A DNA stretch of 64,000 nt, taken from assembly GCF_002850745.1 (NCBI RefSeq), contig NZ_KZ559471.1, forward strand, positions 1-64,000, given 5' to 3'. This DNA is from Nonomuraea indica. Lineage in GTDB: Bacteria > Actinomycetota > Actinomycetes > Streptosporangiales > Streptosporangiaceae. Shown here piece after piece: positions 22,944-31,260 of this stretch. The notes under the pieces were generated by a model that worked only from the letters and a program-made list of their open reading frames with translations, was not told where the DNA came from and made no database searches. Position 1 is the first letter of the stretch; the number at the start of each line of letters is the position of its first letter. A program made the translations under genes and the position numbers.

Positions 22944-24050
22944 TCAGGTCCTGGAGGGGCCGTCAAGGACGGACACCTCGTGCCTGCCCCCCGGCGCCAG
23001 GAACTCCAGCAGCCGCCGCCCCTCCTCCTCCACCGCCTCCAGATCGGCGATCGGCTCCCACGGGTGGATGCAGAGAGTCGTGGTGCCCCCCGCCCGCGTG
23101 ACCGTCCAGTGGCCGGCGGTGAAGCCGTCCACGAGGATGAGGCGCGGCATGACGTTCGTCCCCATGAAGCCCCGCAGGGCGGCGGCGCCGGCCTCGGTGA
23201 TCACCCGGGACCGGTCGGCGTGCGACAGGAAGAGGTTGTCGAAGTCGTACATCAGCCGTACCGGCGCGGGCACGTCCGCGTCCGGCCGGGGCGCGCCGGG
23301 CAGGTCGTAGTACGTCCGCCCGTCCTCGTCGCGGAACCGCACCAGATCCATCGCCTCGACCACCTCGCCCAGCCGCGTCAGCCCCGACCAGGTCTGCACG
23401 TCCCTGACGGTCGCGGGACCGAACGCCTGGAGGTGACGCCGCACCAGCTCGGCGGGCGTCATCGGGGCGACGCCCGCCCCGGTCGCGAGCCACACGTCGG
23501 CGGGCGCGTGCGCGACCGGCCCGCTCCTGCCCCACAGCCCGCGCGGCGGCACCTGGACGAGCGGCACCAGCCAGCGCACGCCCTGCCCCAGCGCGTGCGG
23601 GTCGCTGTCCGGCCACCGACCGGCCAGCGCCCGCCCCAGCTCCGCGAACGTCATCGGCCGCTCCGCCAGCAGTGCCCGCCCAGCCGCGGCCAGCTCGTCC
23701 AGGTCCACGCCGGCCAGCCGCCGGCCGAACGTGGTCCGCGTCATCCGCTCGGTGACCACCTGCACCAGCGGCCGCATCGCCAGGCAGTCGCGGGCGCTGA
23801 CCAGGTGGATGGTGGAGCGCTGCAGCGCGATCCGCACCAGCTCGCGCGACTCCAGCATGGCCGAGGCGTCCGCCGCCCGGAAGCCGGCGATCCGGTTCCA
23901 CAGGCCGGTGTACCAGGTGTGAGGGGTCTGCGCCTGCAGGCCGCCCAGGTGCTCGACGACCTCGACGACGGGCCGGTCCGTACGGCGCAGGAGCAACTGC
24001 CGTTCCAGGGTCGCCCGGTTCAGGGCCCGGCGGCTGATGAGGGGGTCCAT
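22944..24050 (-). CDS. Winged-helix DNA glycosylase-like protein (AlkZ/YcaQ family)
   Basis: A 368-residue HTH_42 family protein. Members such as Streptomyces AlkZ and E. coli YcaQ unhook alkylated purines and interstrand crosslinks. The QxQ catalytic motif is present as GGLQAQTP (Gln39, Gln41), followed by the WYTGLWNR segment and three tandem winged-helix regions, ending with a beta-barrel part (LILVDGFTAGHWTV). AlkZ homologues serve as self-resistance in producers of DNA-alkylating metabolites, but many are housekeeping; no such pathway is visible beside it. Confidence 0.82.
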   Translation of the reverse strand: MDPLISRRALNRATLERQLLLRRTDRPVVEVVEHLGGLQAQTPHTWYTGLWNRIAGFRAADASAMLESRELVRIALQRSTIHLVSARDCLAMRPLVQVVTERMTRTTFGRRLAGVDLDELAAAGRALLAERPMTFAELGRALAGRWPDSDPHALGQGVRWLVPLVQVPPRGLWGRSGPVAHAPADVWLATGAGVAPMTPAELVRRHLQAFGPATVRDVQTWSGLTRLGEVVEAMDLVRFRDEDGRTYYDLPGAPRPDADVPAPVRLMYDFDNLFLSHADRSRVITEAGAAALRGFMGTNVMPRLILVDGFTAGHWTVTRAGGTTTLCIHPWEPIADLEAVEEEGRRLLEFLAPGGRHEVSVLDGPSRT

Positions 24051-24110
24051 GCGCTCCACGCTAGGCCCAATCGCGGCAGACGACGTTCCGCGTTGACCCC
24101 GCGCGCGGTC

Positions 24111-24170
24111 ACGGACCCGCTCGGACCCGCTGGGACCCGCACGGACCCGCCCGGACCCGCACGGACCCGC
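24111..24170. repeat. 10-bp tandem repeat between genes
   Basis: Six consecutive units of NNGGACCCGC (one with GGGACCCGC) upstream of the AlkZ-like gene and downstream of the collagenase gene. Too short a period for a CRISPR array. Confidence 0.85.
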
Positions 24171-24238
24171 ACGGCGACGCGGGGCGCCGTGCGGGCGTGG
24201 GGGTGACGGGCGCCGGTGCCTGGCGGGTACCGGTGGGC

Positions 24239-26545
24239 TCAGTACTCGGTCGTGACGGCCGCGCCCGAGAAGGCCGCCGCGCCGTGCAGGCTGACGTAGT
24301 GCCAGCCGGCCGCCGGGGCGGTGACGGTGATGGTGTGCCGGTTGCCGGGCCCGGTGGCGCGCCGGGTGTGGGAGGAGACAGTGGCCCAGCCGCGGTCGCT
24401 GTAGTAGAGGTCGGCGTCGCCGGTCCCGCCGGACGAGGTGATGGTCAGGCTGCCGACGCCGTCGGGCAGGTAGAGGTAGAGGTAGGCGTAATCGCTCGCG
24501 GCGGCGGACAGCCCGCTGCGCCGGCAGTCGCGGTCGAGCCGCCGGGTGTCCGGGTCGGCGCACTCCGGGACCTGGGCGTCGCCCGCGCAGCCGCCCGCCG
24601 CGCACGCGGCCAGCCACGAGGTCCAGTCGGCGTCGTAGCGGCTGCCGACGGTGCCGGTCAGGAAGGCGCGGGCGGCGCTCCACGAGCCGGTGCGGTAGTG
24701 GCCGAGCATGGTGTCGACGTCGGCGCGGTGCCGCTCGAACATGTAGCGCACGGCCAGGTAGCCCCAACGGTAGACGCGCGTGGTGTCGTGGTCGTACGTG
24801 GTGTCCCACAGCGTGCTCAGCGCGTACGTCCGGCGGCCGGCCTCGGCGACGGCGGCGTCGTAGGTCAGCTTCCGGTAGGAGTAGGAGACGTACTCGGCGA
24901 AGCCCTCGATCCACCAGACGGTCGGCGTGGAGACGCCGGCGGCGAAGTCGCCGTACATGGTGAACCGGCCGTCGAGGTAGTGGGTGTACTCGTGGTTGAG
25001 GTTCCAGATCTGGAACGCCGGGCGCAGCCACTCGGCCTCGTAGGCGATGAACCGCGGCTGGTTGCCCGGCCGGGCGGGGTCGCCCTCCAGGTACATGCCG
25101 CCGTTGTCGGTGTCGATGCCGAACATGGCGCCCGCGTAGGTCCGGTATTCGGTGCTGGAGTCGAACACCACCACCTCCAGGGTGGTGTTGTGGTCGTCGG
25201 CCACCGGCCGGCCGCCGTCACGGGCCAGGTCGTGGAAGAAGGCGTCCTGGCCCGCGAGGCTCGTACAGGTGCCGGAGAGCTGGCCGGAGGTCATCTCCTG
25301 GGCGCGGATCCGGATCGCCGGGCCGCACGCGTGGGTGACGGGCAGCACCTTGGCGGCCAGCTGGGCGGCCAGGTCGCAGGTGCCGTAGGTGGAGCAGGAG
25401 GCCCTGTCGTAGGCGTCGGCCATCTCGGCCACGCCGACCCACAGCCGCGCGGTCGGGCCGGTGATGGAGCTGCGGCCGAGCAGGTTGCGAGCCATCGGCC
25501 GGACGACGTCACGCAGGGCCCTGTGCTGGAGGAACCGCGCGAGCTCGCGTCCTGCGTTGGCGGTGAGGTGGCCGCGGTCGGTGCCGAGCAGGCCGAGGTG
25601 ACGGACGGCGAAGGACTCGAGCGTCCGCAGCACGCCGGTGTCCGCCTGGACGGCGCTCACGAAGGCGGGCACCTGATGGCCGCGGAACAGCACCGTGTAG
25701 GCGCCGTTGACCGCGTTCAGCATCCACCAGGACGCGTCGTAGGAGGAGTCGTAGCCGTTCAGCAGCCGCTCGACGACGTACAGGTAGCGGTCGTTCTGCT
25801 CGGCGCTGTCGATGAGGACGACCGCCTCGGACAGCACCTCGCCGTTGGCGTCGCTGACCGTCCAGGCGCGCGGGTTGGCGAAGAACGCGTCGAGTCCCGC
25901 CCGGATCGCGGTCCTGAGCTGCGACCCGTACGGGCCGACGTCGTCGGGGTGGTACCACTGGACGTAGTAGCCGGCCCGCAGGTACAGCACGAGCTGGGCG
26001 GTGCCGGCGCTGTTGTCGCCCGGATAGCCGGCGCCGTCGTCGCGCAGGGCGGTGGCGACGCTCACCATCTGCGCCTCGCGGAAGGCGCCGCGGGCGTCGG
26101 CCCCCGTCAGGCCGAAGAGCGTGTTGACGCAGTCGGTGGTGGCCGACTTCACGTGTCTGACCAGGTCGCCGCCCGTGCGGCCGGTGAAGCCGGCGACGTC
26201 GCAGGCGGCCGCCCCGGCCGTGAGGTTGCCGGCCGAGGGCCGCCGCGTTCGCGGCGCGGGGCGCGGGTCGTCGTAGTCGCGGCGCGACGCGTCGGCGGAG
26301 GCGGGCAGCGGGGCCCGCTCGCTGACGTCCAGCCGCGACTCGCGCAGGTGTTCCCGCTCGCCGTCGCCGGTCAGGGACGCGACGGGCGGCGGGTCCGCCG
26401 TGACCGCGCCCCGCGTCGTGCGCGTCTCCGTCGTGCGTGTTTCCGTCGTGCGCGTCTGCGCGCTCGCGTACGCGGGGGAGACCGGCTGGAGGAGGAGGCT
26501 GAGGGTGACGAACGGCAGCAGTAATCGCCTGGACACTGTGGACAC
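24239..26545 (-). CDS. Secreted M9 microbial collagenase
   Basis: A 768-residue zinc endopeptidase. Signal peptide (residues 1-28), a low-complexity propeptide with repeated TRTTE, an alpha-helical activator domain, and the M9 peptidase domain with HEYTH (His518, Glu519, His522) and third-ligand segment WWIEGFAEY near 545. The C-terminal 110 residues are a PPC-type beta-sandwich (LYLPDGVGSLTITSSGGTGDADLYY). Degrades collagen-like substrates outside the cell. Divergent from a LysR gene, its likely regulator. Confidence 0.92.
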   Translation of the reverse strand: MSTVSRRLLLPFVTLSLLLQPVSPAYASAQTRTTETRTTETRTTRGAVTADPPPVASLTGDGEREHLRESRLDVSERAPLPASADASRRDYDDPRPAPRTRRPSAGNLTAGAAACDVAGFTGRTGGDLVRHVKSATTDCVNTLFGLTGADARGAFREAQMVSVATALRDDGAGYPGDNSAGTAQLVLYLRAGYYVQWYHPDDVGPYGSQLRTAIRAGLDAFFANPRAWTVSDANGEVLSEAVVLIDSAEQNDRYLYVVERLLNGYDSSYDASWWMLNAVNGAYTVLFRGHQVPAFVSAVQADTGVLRTLESFAVRHLGLLGTDRGHLTANAGRELARFLQHRALRDVVRPMARNLLGRSSITGPTARLWVGVAEMADAYDRASCSTYGTCDLAAQLAAKVLPVTHACGPAIRIRAQEMTSGQLSGTCTSLAGQDAFFHDLARDGGRPVADDHNTTLEVVVFDSSTEYRTYAGAMFGIDTDNGGMYLEGDPARPGNQPRFIAYEAEWLRPAFQIWNLNHEYTHYLDGRFTMYGDFAAGVSTPTVWWIEGFAEYVSYSYRKLTYDAAVAEAGRRTYALSTLWDTTYDHDTTRVYRWGYLAVRYMFERHRADVDTMLGHYRTGSWSAARAFLTGTVGSRYDADWTSWLAACAAGGCAGDAQVPECADPDTRRLDRDCRRSGLSAAASDYAYLYLYLPDGVGSLTITSSGGTGDADLYYSDRGWATVSSHTRRATGPGNRHTITVTAPAAGWHYVSLHGAAAFSGAAVTTEY

Positions 26546-26627
26546 GGGGACCTCCGGGGGGTGTCCGCTGGGCTGTGAGGTGCCCCGAGTGTGCGGCCCG
26601 GGCGGAGCGCGTGGTCATAGGGCCCGG

Positions 26628-26644
26628 CATAGATGTTGGCTATG
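26628..26644. promoter_or_regulatory. Candidate LysR-type binding site
   Basis: Inverted repeat CATAG-N7-CTATG, centred 62 bases before the lysR start in the collagenase/lysR divergent gap. Spacing and position fit the recognition site of LysR-type regulators. Confidence 0.5.
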
Positions 26645-26697
26645 TGTTCACCGGAACGCCTGGCCCCGTACGGTGGTATGTCACATAATTTTCTGTC

Positions 26698-27651
26698 ATG
26701 GAGCTTGAGCTCCGGCATCTCCGGATGCTCTGCGCGATAGCGGAGACGGGCAGCGTGACCCGGGCGGCCGCCCGGCTCGGCCTGTCGCAGCCGGCCCTCA
26801 CCGTCCAGTTACGCAAGGTCGAGCAGATCGTCGGCGGCGAGCTGTTCGCGCGCAGCCGCTCCGGCGCCGTCCCGACCCTGCTGGGCGGCCAGGTCATCGC
26901 CCGCGCCAGGGTCGTGCTGTCGGAGATGGACGGGCTGGTGGGCGACCTGCGCGACGCCCGCGCCCCGGCGGCCGGCCTGCACCTGGGCAGCGTCCACACG
27001 GCCTGCGTCGCCAGCGTCGTCGGCCGCGTCGGCGAGGTCCTCCCCGGCCGCCTCATCTCCCTGCGGATCGAGCCGTCGGCCGTGCTCCTCGCCGACGCCC
27101 TGACCCGGGGCACGCTGGACGCGGCGCTCGTGGGCATGATCGAGGGCTTCGACGTCCCGCTGCCCGCGCCGATCGTCAGCCGGACGCTGATCCCGCACCA
27201 CCCGATCTTCGTCGCCCTGGCCGAACGGCACCGCCTGGCCGGCCAGGCCGAGATCAGCCTCGCCGACCTGCGCGACGAGTCCTGGATCAGCCCGCCCGGC
27301 GCGGACGACGGCTCCCTGGCGGCCCTGCGCGCCTCGTGCCGCGCGGCGGGCTTCGAGCCGGACGTGCGCTACGACGCGCCGAGCGGGGGCGGGCACCACC
27401 TGGTGGCCGCGGGCCACGGCATCCGGCTGGTGGATCCCACCTGGCCCGCGCCGCCGGGCACCGTCGTCCGCCCGCTCGCCGGCGAGCCCCAGGTCGCCCG
27501 GCTCGTCGTCGCCTGGCGCCGCGACCGCCTCGGCGCAGCGGCGGCGACAGCCGTCTACCGCGGCCTCGCCACCGCCTTCCGGGACCACGTGGACGACAAC
27601 CCGGTCTTCCGTCGCTGGTGGGACGCCCACCCCGAGACCCATCCCCTCTGA
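26698..27651 (+). CDS. LysR-family regulator
   Basis: A 317-residue LysR protein: N-terminal winged helix (ELELRHLRMLCAIAETGSVTRAAARLGLSQPALTVQLRKVE) and a periplasmic-binding-like effector domain from residue 90. Divergent from the collagenase gene with a 152-base gap holding a candidate binding site, so it probably controls protease expression and itself. Effector unknown. Confidence 0.9.
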   Translation: MELELRHLRMLCAIAETGSVTRAAARLGLSQPALTVQLRKVEQIVGGELFARSRSGAVPTLLGGQVIARARVVLSEMDGLVGDLRDARAPAAGLHLGSVHTACVASVVGRVGEVLPGRLISLRIEPSAVLLADALTRGTLDAALVGMIEGFDVPLPAPIVSRTLIPHHPIFVALAERHRLAGQAEISLADLRDESWISPPGADDGSLAALRASCRAAGFEPDVRYDAPSGGGHHLVAAGHGIRLVDPTWPAPPGTVVRPLAGEPQVARLVVAWRRDRLGAAAATAVYRGLATAFRDHVDDNPVFRRWWDAHPETHPL

Positions 27652-27752
27652 ACGGGAACCAGCGCCGCATCAGCCTCCTGCCGGACCGGGAGAGACGAGC
27701 CGACGCACCATGGCCGTGATGGCTTCGCGCGGCGATTCGTCCCCCGATGGGA

Positions 27753-29234
27753 TTAACCTGAGGCGCCCGCGGCCTTCGGGCGGGCGGGCCGGGTCTCGGC
27801 CGTCCAGGCGCCCAGGCGGGGCCAGGCGCGGACGAGGGCCGCGCCGGCGGGGGCGATCGGCTCGCCGCTGACGGCCACCAGCGTGCCGACCTCGGTCCGG
27901 ATCGCCCGTACGGGGACGCTCCGCCGCACGAGCAGGCCCGCGTCGGTCAGCTTGGCGAGCACCTCGGCCTCCTCCGCGTCCTCGGCGGACACGTCGCCGT
28001 CCACCGCCGGGGCGTCGTCGGGCACCGACCGGAACACGCCCGCCGCCTCCGGGAGGTAGCCGTTGAGCAGGCGGAGCAGGAGCGAGGGGAGCCGTTCCCG
28101 CTGGCGCGGCGTCAGCGACGCGTACACCCGCTCGGCCAGCTCGCCGAGCGACGGCGGCCCGGCCAGCCCGTCGGGCGGCACCAGCCCCGGCTCCGGCCCC
28201 GCGCCCGCCACCCCGGCGTCCCCGGGAACGGCCCGCAACACGGCACCCCCACCCCCCTGCGCGGCGCCTTCCTGCGCGGCGCCTTCCTGCACGGCGCCTT
28301 CCTGCACGGCGCCTTCCTGCACGGCGCCTTCCAGCACGGCGCCTTCCTGCGCGGTGCCTTCCTGTGCGGTGCCCTCTGGCGCGGTGCCATCCGCATCGCG
28401 GGGCGCGGGGCGCCGCGTCGCGACGGCCGCACCGCCGGCCGTCGCCGGTGCGGTGTCGGGGACCGGGCGCAGAGCGGGGGCCGCAGGGGGGAGGGCGGCG
28501 AGGCCGTCGAGCAGGTCGTCGGCCGACGGCCGGTCGGCGGGGCGCTTGTCCAGGGCCCCGCCCACGAGCTCCCGGAGCCCGTCGGGCAGCGCGTCCAGGT
28601 CGGGATCGACGGCCAGCAGCCGGTGCATCACCCCGCCCAGGCTCGTCCCGTGGAACGGGTCGCGCCCGGTCGCCGCGAACAGCAGCACCCCGCCCCAGGC
28701 GAACACGTCCGCCGCGGGGCCCGGCCGCGCCCCGGTGATCACCTCGGGGGCCAGGTAGGTGGGCGTGCCGACCGTCCCCGTGCCGCCCACGCCCAGATCG
28801 ATGAGGGTGGGCCCGCCAGGCGACAGCAGCACGCTCTCGGGACGCAGGTCGCGGTGGGCCACGCCGATCCCGTGCAGCGTCCGCAACGCCGTGGCGACGG
28901 CGACGGCGAGCACGCGCAGCTCCGCGCCCCCGTACGGCCCGTGCCGCGCCACCGCCCGCCTCAGGTCGGGCCCCTCGACGAACTCGCTCACGATGTACGG
29001 CACCGTCCCGTCGACGCCCACGTCGACGACCCTGGCCAGATGGCACGGCCGGACCCGGAGCACCGCGTCGGTCAGCTGCTGGGTGACCTCGCCCCTCGGC
29101 ACCTTGACGGCGAACCTGCGTCCCTCGTCGTCGTAGGCGTCGTAGACGACACCCCGCCCTCCGGCGCCGAGTCGTCCCGCCAGCCAGTAGCCGCCGAGGC
29201 TTCGCGGATCACCGGGCACCAAGCACTTCGTCAC
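27753..29234 (-). CDS. Ser/Thr protein kinase with repeat linker and unknown C-terminal domain
   Basis: A 493-residue Hanks-type kinase without a membrane segment. Kinase domain residues 12-270: glycine loop GRLGAGGRGVVYDA, Lys in FAVKVP, catalytic HRDLRPESVLL, then LIDLGV where DFG is expected (DLG), and the APE-like LAPEV. Residues about 285-325 are tandem AVQEG/TAQEG repeats. The C-terminal 130 residues (LAERVYASLTPRQRERLPSLLLRLL, then LTDAGLLVRRSV) look like a helical winged-helix segment as found next to STAND-type NTPases. Soluble location and DLG variant make it atypical for the PknB group. Confidence 0.85.
   Translation of the reverse strand: MTKCLVPGDPRSLGGYWLAGRLGAGGRGVVYDAYDDEGRRFAVKVPRGEVTQQLTDAVLRVRPCHLARVVDVGVDGTVPYIVSEFVEGPDLRRAVARHGPYGGAELRVLAVAVATALRTLHGIGVAHRDLRPESVLLSPGGPTLIDLGVGGTGTVGTPTYLAPEVITGARPGPAADVFAWGGVLLFAATGRDPFHGTSLGGVMHRLLAVDPDLDALPDGLRELVGGALDKRPADRPSADDLLDGLAALPPAAPALRPVPDTAPATAGGAAVATRRPAPRDADGTAPEGTAQEGTAQEGAVLEGAVQEGAVQEGAVQEGAAQEGAAQGGGGAVLRAVPGDAGVAGAGPEPGLVPPDGLAGPPSLGELAERVYASLTPRQRERLPSLLLRLLNGYLPEAAGVFRSVPDDAPAVDGDVSAEDAEEAEVLAKLTDAGLLVRRSVPVRAIRTEVGTLVAVSGEPIAPAGAALVRAWPRLGAWTAETRPARPKAAGASG
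28261..28380 (-). repeat. 15-bp tandem repeat in kinase gene
   Basis: Eight in-frame 15-bp units (GCGGCGCCTTCCTGC and variants on the plus strand) encoding a five-residue AVQEG-type repeat between kinase and C-terminal domains. Confidence 0.9.
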
Positions 29235-29344
29235 TGCTGCTTAGATGCGGCCGAAGCGGGATTGGTTGCGCGGGACGCGGATGCGGAGGGGAAAGGACGC
29301 GACAGGCCCCCCGCGCGCCTCGGAGGACCCGTGCGCCATGATCA

Positions 29345-29899
29345 TTATTGCAGGGCCGGAGACCCCGCAGGCCACTCCGTCCGCAGCACCGACATGGTGA
29401 TCGAGTCGTGCCACCGGCCGTCCCACAGCAGCGCGTCGCGCAGCACGCCCTCCTGGACGAAGCCGACCTTCTTGTACACGTGGGCGGCCCGTTCGTTGAA
29501 GGCGTAGACGCCGAGGCTGACCCGGTGCAGCGGCGTCGTCGCGAACGCGTGACCGAGCGTCAGCCTGATGGCCTCGGTGCCGTAGCCCCGGCCGAACACG
29601 CTCGGCCCCACCAGCGCGATGCGCAGGTTGCACGCCAGGTTGTCGGCGTCGAGCTCGTTGAGCACGATCTCGCCGACGTAGTGGCCGTCCGCCACGATCG
29701 CCAGGTCGAGCCGGTCGTCGTGCGCGCCCCTGGTGGCGTACCACCGCCGGGCCGCCTCCAGGTCGAACTCCCCGTGCGAGCCGGTCATCCGCCGCACCTC
29801 GGGGTCGGTGACCAGCGCGTAGAGGTCGTCGGCGTCTTCGGGGCCGACCGGGCGCAGCGTCACACGCTTGCCCCGCAGGGTGGGTTTCTCGGCGAACAT
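29345..29899 (-). CDS. GNAT acetyltransferase, RimJ/RimL type
   Basis: A 184-residue N-acetyltransferase: RVTLRPVGPEDADDLYALVTDPEVRRM at the start, acetyl-CoA loop FGRGYGTEAIRLTLGHAF, and YAFNERAAHVYKKVGFVQEG. Probably acetylates a protein N-terminus or small amine. Its ATG overlaps the stop of the preceding P-loop kinase gene by one base (TGATG); a GTG one codon upstream is also possible. Confidence 0.87.
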   Translation of the reverse strand: MFAEKPTLRGKRVTLRPVGPEDADDLYALVTDPEVRRMTGSHGEFDLEAARRWYATRGAHDDRLDLAIVADGHYVGEIVLNELDADNLACNLRIALVGPSVFGRGYGTEAIRLTLGHAFATTPLHRVSLGVYAFNERAAHVYKKVGFVQEGVLRDALLWDGRWHDSITMSVLRTEWPAGSPALQ

Positions 29900-30423
29900 C
29901 ACCCCTGACTACCCTGCCGGTCCGGCGCGGGCAACCGAATTTCGCGCAGCACCGCCTCCGCCACCTCCTCGGGCGACATGACGCTCACGTCGCACGTCAT
30001 GTCGGCCACCTCCCGGAAGTACGCCCCGCGGCGCGCCCGCATCTCGGCCGGGGAGAAGGCGGGCCGGTGGTCGTCGGAGCGCATCCGTTCGGCCAGCACC
30101 TCGTCGGGCGCGTCCAGCCACACCACGAACGCCGCCCGCAACGCGGCCCGCACCCGGGCGTCCTCGACGGAGCTGGCCGCCGCGGTGATCACCTTGGGCG
30201 CGCCGCCGGCGAGCTCGGCGAGCACGTGCTCGGCCTCCCGCGCGTGCAGCACGTCCGCCCCCTCGCGGGCGGCGATCTGCGCGGCGGTGCCGCCGTAGGC
30301 GTCGACCAGGAACGGATCGCTGTCGCTGAGCGGCACGCCCAAGGCCTCGCTGATCAGGCGTCCCGCGCTCGTCTTGCCCGAGCCCATAAGCCCGACCATC
30401 ACTACTGGTTTGTTTTTTGCCAT
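29899..30423 (-). CDS. Shikimate/gluconate kinase-like P-loop kinase
   Basis: A 174-residue small-molecule kinase fold. Walker A VGLMGSGKTSAGR (residues 9-21), a DSDPFLVDAYGGTAAQIAAREG substrate segment similar to shikimate kinase, and a lid (RMRSDDHRPAF). The shikimate-binding Arg pattern is incomplete, so the substrate is uncertain. ATG at 30423 is taken because the motif begins seven residues later. Translationally coupled to the GNAT gene. Confidence 0.8.
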   Translation of the reverse strand: MAKNKPVVMVGLMGSGKTSAGRLISEALGVPLSDSDPFLVDAYGGTAAQIAAREGADVLHAREAEHVLAELAGGAPKVITAAASSVEDARVRAALRAAFVVWLDAPDEVLAERMRSDDHRPAFSPAEMRARRGAYFREVADMTCDVSVMSPEEVAEAVLREIRLPAPDRQGSQG

Positions 30424-30431
30424 GTGGATAG
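30408..30431 (+). promoter_or_regulatory. Sigma-B-like promoter of the DUF6458 gene
   Basis: GTTT-N14-GGATAG, one mismatch from GGGTAG at the -10, ending 27 bases before the start codon. It overlaps the first codons of the divergent P-loop kinase gene. Confidence 0.5.
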
Positions 30432-30457
30432 AGGTTCCTCGTGTCAAGGAGGTAATC

Positions 30458-30739
30458 ATGACCATCGCCGGAAGCATCATCCTCATCATGCTCGGCGCGA
30501 TCCTGACCTGGGCCGTCGAGTTCGACCTCGCCGGTCTGGACATCAACGTCGTCGGCGTCATCCTCATGCTCGGCGGGTTGATCGGGCTCGCGTTCGGCAT
30601 CTACCGGATCAGGGTCACCCGCAGGGCGGTCGGCCCGATCGACGAGCCGGTGCAGCGCCACGAGATCTACGAGTCGCCGGAGGCCCGCCGGACCACCGTG
30701 TACGAGGAGCGCCGCCACTACAACGAGCCGCCGCTGTAG
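30458..30739 (+). CDS. DUF6458 small membrane protein
   Basis: A 93-residue protein with two hydrophobic helices (AGSIILIMLGAILTWAVEF and INVVGVILMLGGLIGLAFGIY) and a charged cytosolic tail. The layout matches the actinobacterial DUF6458 family, of unknown role. A perfect AAGGAGGT ribosome site precedes the ATG, suggesting high expression. Probably co-transcribed with the ChaB-like gene 48 bases downstream. Confidence 0.8.
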   Translation: MTIAGSIILIMLGAILTWAVEFDLAGLDINVVGVILMLGGLIGLAFGIYRIRVTRRAVGPIDEPVQRHEIYESPEARRTTVYEERRHYNEPPL

Positions 30740-30787
30740 CGACCCCGGTCGCCGCCGCGGCGCCGCACCAGGAAGAGGTGAACCGAC

Positions 30788-31174
30788 ATGCCGGCCAGGC
30801 AGGAACTGCCGTCGACCCTTCGACGATCGCCGAAGAAGGCTCAGGAGACGTGGATGAAGGCCCACGACTCCGCCGTCGAGACGTACGGCGAGGGCCGCCG
30901 CGCCCACATGACGGCTTTCGCGGCCCTGAAGCACTCCTTCGAGAAGGTGGGCGACCACTGGGAGCCCAAGTCGGAGAAGGGCCCGTCGGACAGGGGCGCC
31001 ACGGACCGGTCCGGCAGGACCGCCGAGGGCGTCAACGCGAACGCCACCAAGGAGCACCTGCAGCACGTGGCCGCCGAGCTCGGCGTGCGCGGCCGGTCGA
31101 GGATGACCAAGCAGGAGCTCGTCGACGCCATCAAGAAGGCCAACCGGCGGGCCACCGCGAAGGCTCGCGGCTGA
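30788..31174 (+). CDS. ChaB-domain protein with Rho-N/SAP-like C-terminus
   Basis: A 128-residue basic protein. Residues 5-60 are a ChaB domain (ELPSTLRRSPKKAQETWMKAHDSA, HSFEKVGDHW). Residues 85-120 (NATKEHLQHVAAELGVRGRSRMTKQELVDAIKKA) form a Rho-N-type helix pair that usually binds nucleic acid. ChaB proteins are associated with cation or stress responses in bacteria; the exact role is unknown. It follows the DUF6458 gene in the same orientation. Confidence 0.85.
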   Translation: MPARQELPSTLRRSPKKAQETWMKAHDSAVETYGEGRRAHMTAFAALKHSFEKVGDHWEPKSEKGPSDRGATDRSGRTAEGVNANATKEHLQHVAAELGVRGRSRMTKQELVDAIKKANRRATAKARG

Positions 31175-31260
31175 CCCGTTCGCCGAGATCGGCGGGCCCC
31201 TGACGAGGCCCGCCGTTCCCGTGCGCCCGCCACCGGGACGCCGGCCGGCCGCTGCGGCGC

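Noticed and set aside
24111..24170. 10-bp repeats as a CRISPR or replication iteron array
   Set aside because: Period too short, no spacers, no replication gene nearby.
24197..26524. Long plus-strand open frame (about 775 codons) across the collagenase gene
   Set aside because: Shadow of the GC-rich collagenase gene; its translation is repetitive Gly/Val/Arg with no domain, while the opposite strand encodes a complete M9 peptidase.
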